From NCBI GenBank assembly GCA_029207755.1, contig JARCOQ010000007.1, positions 45,713,656 through 45,777,655 on the forward strand: a stretch of DNA of 64,000 nt, given 5' to 3'. A model generated the notes under the pieces. That model was not told where the DNA came from. It saw only the letters and a list, made by a program, of their open reading frames with translations, and did not search any database. This DNA is from Chamaea fasciata. Its lineage: Eukaryota; Chordata; Aves; Passeriformes; Sylviidae. The position numbers were made by a program, and so were the translations under genes. Numbering within the stretch: the stretch's first letter is position 1; the number at the start of each line of letters is the position of its first letter. Below are positions 61,249 to 64,000 of the stretch, in pieces.

Positions 61249-64000
61249 ACATATACAAGAAAAATTCCTCTCTATAGCCAAGGACCAGATGGTAGGGAAG
61301 TCATGGACTAACGGGCTGTACTAAGTGGGACGCAGACTACAGGACATTTAGATCTGTACGTTCACAATAGGATTAATCTCAACAAGTAAATTCACAGGTC
61401 TGGCAGTATAAACAAAGCCAGGGAACTCCACATCTACTCCCCATCATGTGATAACTTCATACTCTGGCCAACTATTATTAAACTGCTGAGCTCAATGCAA
61501 AGAGGTTTGTACAATCAAGGGCTCAGCATTTTCTCTTCTTCAGCCCAGCTCTCTGTCTCGATCCAGATCAGCCTCATCGCAGTTACATGAACAGCCAGGC
61601 TTTTGGTTTGCCAGGTAAGCCTGATGGCACTGCAGCTGAAATGGAACAGCAGCAATGTAAAAACAAAATCCTTCTTTCCCAGCATTCCACACCAGACCTA
61701 AAAGCACTAGGACAGGGCAAGTCAAAAAACTAAGTGATGAAGCCTGTCTTTTTTTTTTTTCCCCCCTCTCCATTACAATGATCTCACATCAGGAAATTCA
61801 AGCATTCATATGCAAGCAGAAAAAGCTGCAGACTATTAGATGCATATTTAGCCCCATGAATATAAACTAGTGGAACTCAAGACTGAGAAAACTACTATGC
61901 AAAGGGAGTTCAAAAAAGAATTAAGTGTTCAGCAGAACTTTTTTTAGAAAAATGATTACTAAAAGGCTACATAAACAAACACTGGAAAGCACAACTATGA
62001 GAGGAAAAGCTTCTAGCTTTTCACTAAGTGTCAACGCACATCACCGGCAAATGCCTGCAATTCCCAGCACTGATTACCTCCTTCCCCCCATCCTGTAAAT
62101 GTTTCAGAGCCCATCTTGTTAGCATTTCATCGCGTGCCATTTGCTAAATGCTGCTTTTTTCTTTTTCCCATGCAAAACCAGTAAAACAGGCAGACCCCAA
62201 TCCTGCAATTTGCAAAAACTGTCTGCAAAGGAGAAGTAGCATAAAATGATTCCTTACAGATGAAAGCCCCGTTTCCCTGCCCCAAGCCCCACACCAAAAC
62301 CAGAGAACCCTTTAGGTGGACACCTTCCTTCTCAACAGCAGAGATATTTGCTGCAAGGTACCGAATCAAATCCAAGTGTGTGTGCACACACACGAAGGTA
62401 TTTTCAAAGCCATCAGTTGACATTTACTACTTTCCAAGTCCGCAATTAGCTGTCAAGCACCTGATTCAGCAACTCTGACCGAGGGCCAACTCTGCACTCA
62501 AGACTCTGTCTGCCACAACCCTTGGCCAGGACATGAGGAAAAACCCAGCAGGGGACTTGAATGACCTGCTGTGGTGCATTTTACATTTGAGATTCCCAAC
62601 TCGTTCACCTTAAAGCTGGCTACCTGCAGTTATTAGCATCTTCAGGAAGTGGAAAAAATTCTTTCTCAAAAGAAAGGGATTTTCCTGGAATTAATAAAAC
62701 TCCACCCTGTGATTCATACAGGCAAGGCCTCCCATCATACCTTGTTGTCTAGCTATGCAACCATGGCCATAATCACGAATGTGAGACATGGGTGACCAGC
62801 CATGTATTGTGCTGCGCCACCTCCCCACGGAGCAGCAGTGCAGTGTGGTATTGTTCGGATGAGCTCAGTGGACGGCCGGATATTTGAGATAGGCATGAAG
62901 ACAAATTCCTCGTAGGAAGGAAGCTGAAATCTAAATAGTCAACTTGTAAACAGAGGAAGAGGGGCAGAACAAAACACAAATGGCAGAATTTAACACATGC
63001 CTTGCCAGTTACCATATTTTAGTGGGTTTTCAAATGCATTGTGTGAAGATTTCTTACAGTCTGGGACAGGGTTATAAAAGTCTGTTGTGGCATTTGTTAT
63101 TATTATAGTCTCACTTCCAAACCAGAATTTAAGACTCTGGCTTACATAAAACAAGATCCGGTTTGGGAACAGGTTTTTTTTAATCTCACACACTAGCTTT
63201 CACAGCAATTAATTGATAAAAACACAAACATATACTGTGTGATCAGCAATATGAGGACAGTGGATTCTAGGCAATACTTTTTAGAAAGAAAGAAAAAAAG
63301 GAGATAGACGTGCCAATCCTTTAAAAATGAAAGCTCTGTAGAAAAGAAAGTTAACTCGTCTAAAATGAGAAGTTGCTAGTTCAGGATAGTGTATGACTCT
63401 TCCTCCAGAGTTACTTGAGCTTCTATTCCAGAGCTTTTAAAGTTAAATACTGCACACAAAATAGGGAGAACAGCACCACCAAGGGAAGTTTAGTTTCAGG
63501 GTAACAAGACAATCACAGCATTTAACTCGGTGAAATACAAAAGCTGAGTGCATCTATTGTTTATGCCAGGCGGAAGTGTTCACTTTCTGATCTTCATCCA
63601 ATTTTAGAGACAGCCCACGAGTGATGTGATTTTACCTGCTATTTATTTCCCTAACCTGTGAGAAGGCCTCTGAAATTAAGCCAGTATTTTTATCAGTATA
63701 TTCATACTTTGCCAAAGATTCGTCCAGTCCACTGCATCTTGAGAAGGTCCCCTTTGGAAACTGATTCCTGCTCCCAGGCAGACTGGCGGAGTAGAAGGCT
63801 ATGCAAGAGACTGCCCCCACCGCTCTGCTCACTTTCCCATTCCCTCGCACACAGCCTCTTCCTGCAGACGCCCGCCGCTGGGGAATGAGCAACAAAACCA
63901 GGAGACAACAACCGAGATCCAAAAGCAAAGATGTGCCCCCAGGGCTTCTGCTCCACACCAGCTTCAAGTCACATGAGCCCAAAGAACACCAGAAATTTTG

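Larger units (their letters stand above)
52164..64000 (-). other. FOXN3: FOXN3 upstream intron, 5' part (partial)
   Basis: The intron continues past the right edge; the large 5' coding exon of FOXN3 was not found here on the minus strand. This stretch carries the two CR1 fragments, an A/T inverted repeat at 53235-53260, an exon-like plus-strand segment at 55202-55400 and the pair of X-box-like palindromes at 61192-61248. A T12-C6 pyrimidine run lies at 61749-61766. The last 200 bp are somewhat richer in GC, with a few CpGs, but I saw no promoter or exon there. Confidence 0.75.

Noticed and set aside
1..64000. CRISPR arrays, operons, endogenous retrovirus or other LTR copies
   Set aside because: No regularly spaced repeats, no prokaryotic gene organisation, and no paired LTRs or recognisable retroviral frames were seen.

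Overview
This is vertebrate nuclear DNA, and almost certainly avian, probably from a songbird. There are no bacterial gene blocks, long stretches have no coding signal, and the interspersed repeats I recognise are typical of birds: two CR1 LINE 3' fragments carrying the characteristic ATTCTATG-type end, and one tRNA-Ile-headed SINE with a CR1-like tail, the TguSINE1 type described from zebra finch.

The window lies inside one large gene on the minus strand, the forkhead repressor FOXN3 (also called CHES1). I find two coding exons with clean splice sites. The exon at 36199-36335 (137 nt) encodes the end of the forkhead domain (wing 1 and strand S3, starting [11 protein letters not shown]) and the residues after it. 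The exon at 5954-6018 (65 nt) encodes the following [21 protein letters not shown] segment. The junction is in phase: a serine codon is split AG|C between them. They are separated by a 30,180-bp intron. The large 5' coding exon (N-terminus and start of the forkhead domain) should lie beyond the right edge, and the C-terminal exons beyond the left edge.

Layout: 1-5953 is intron downstream of the 65-nt exon; 5954-6018 exon; 6019-36198 intron; 36199-36335 exon; 36336-64000 upstream intron. About 0.7 kb downstream (in transcript order) of the 137-nt exon is a compact CpG island, about 35030-35480. Its core has three 14-bp RFX X-box-like palindromes within 106 bp. A second close pair of X-box-like palindromes lies in the CpG-poor upstream intron at 61192-61248, and a single one at 39265-39278. 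These recurring RFX-type sites inside a FOXN3 intron are the most interesting unexplained signal here. They suggest an internal promoter or enhancer with RFX input, but no transcript from the island can be shown from sequence alone.

Recognisable retroposons are concentrated at 52-57 kb. The rest is A/T-rich intron with poly(A) tracts, low-complexity runs and small tandem duplications. Most open frames in it look like chance frames. The one I keep, weakly, is a plus-strand exon-like segment at 55202-55400.
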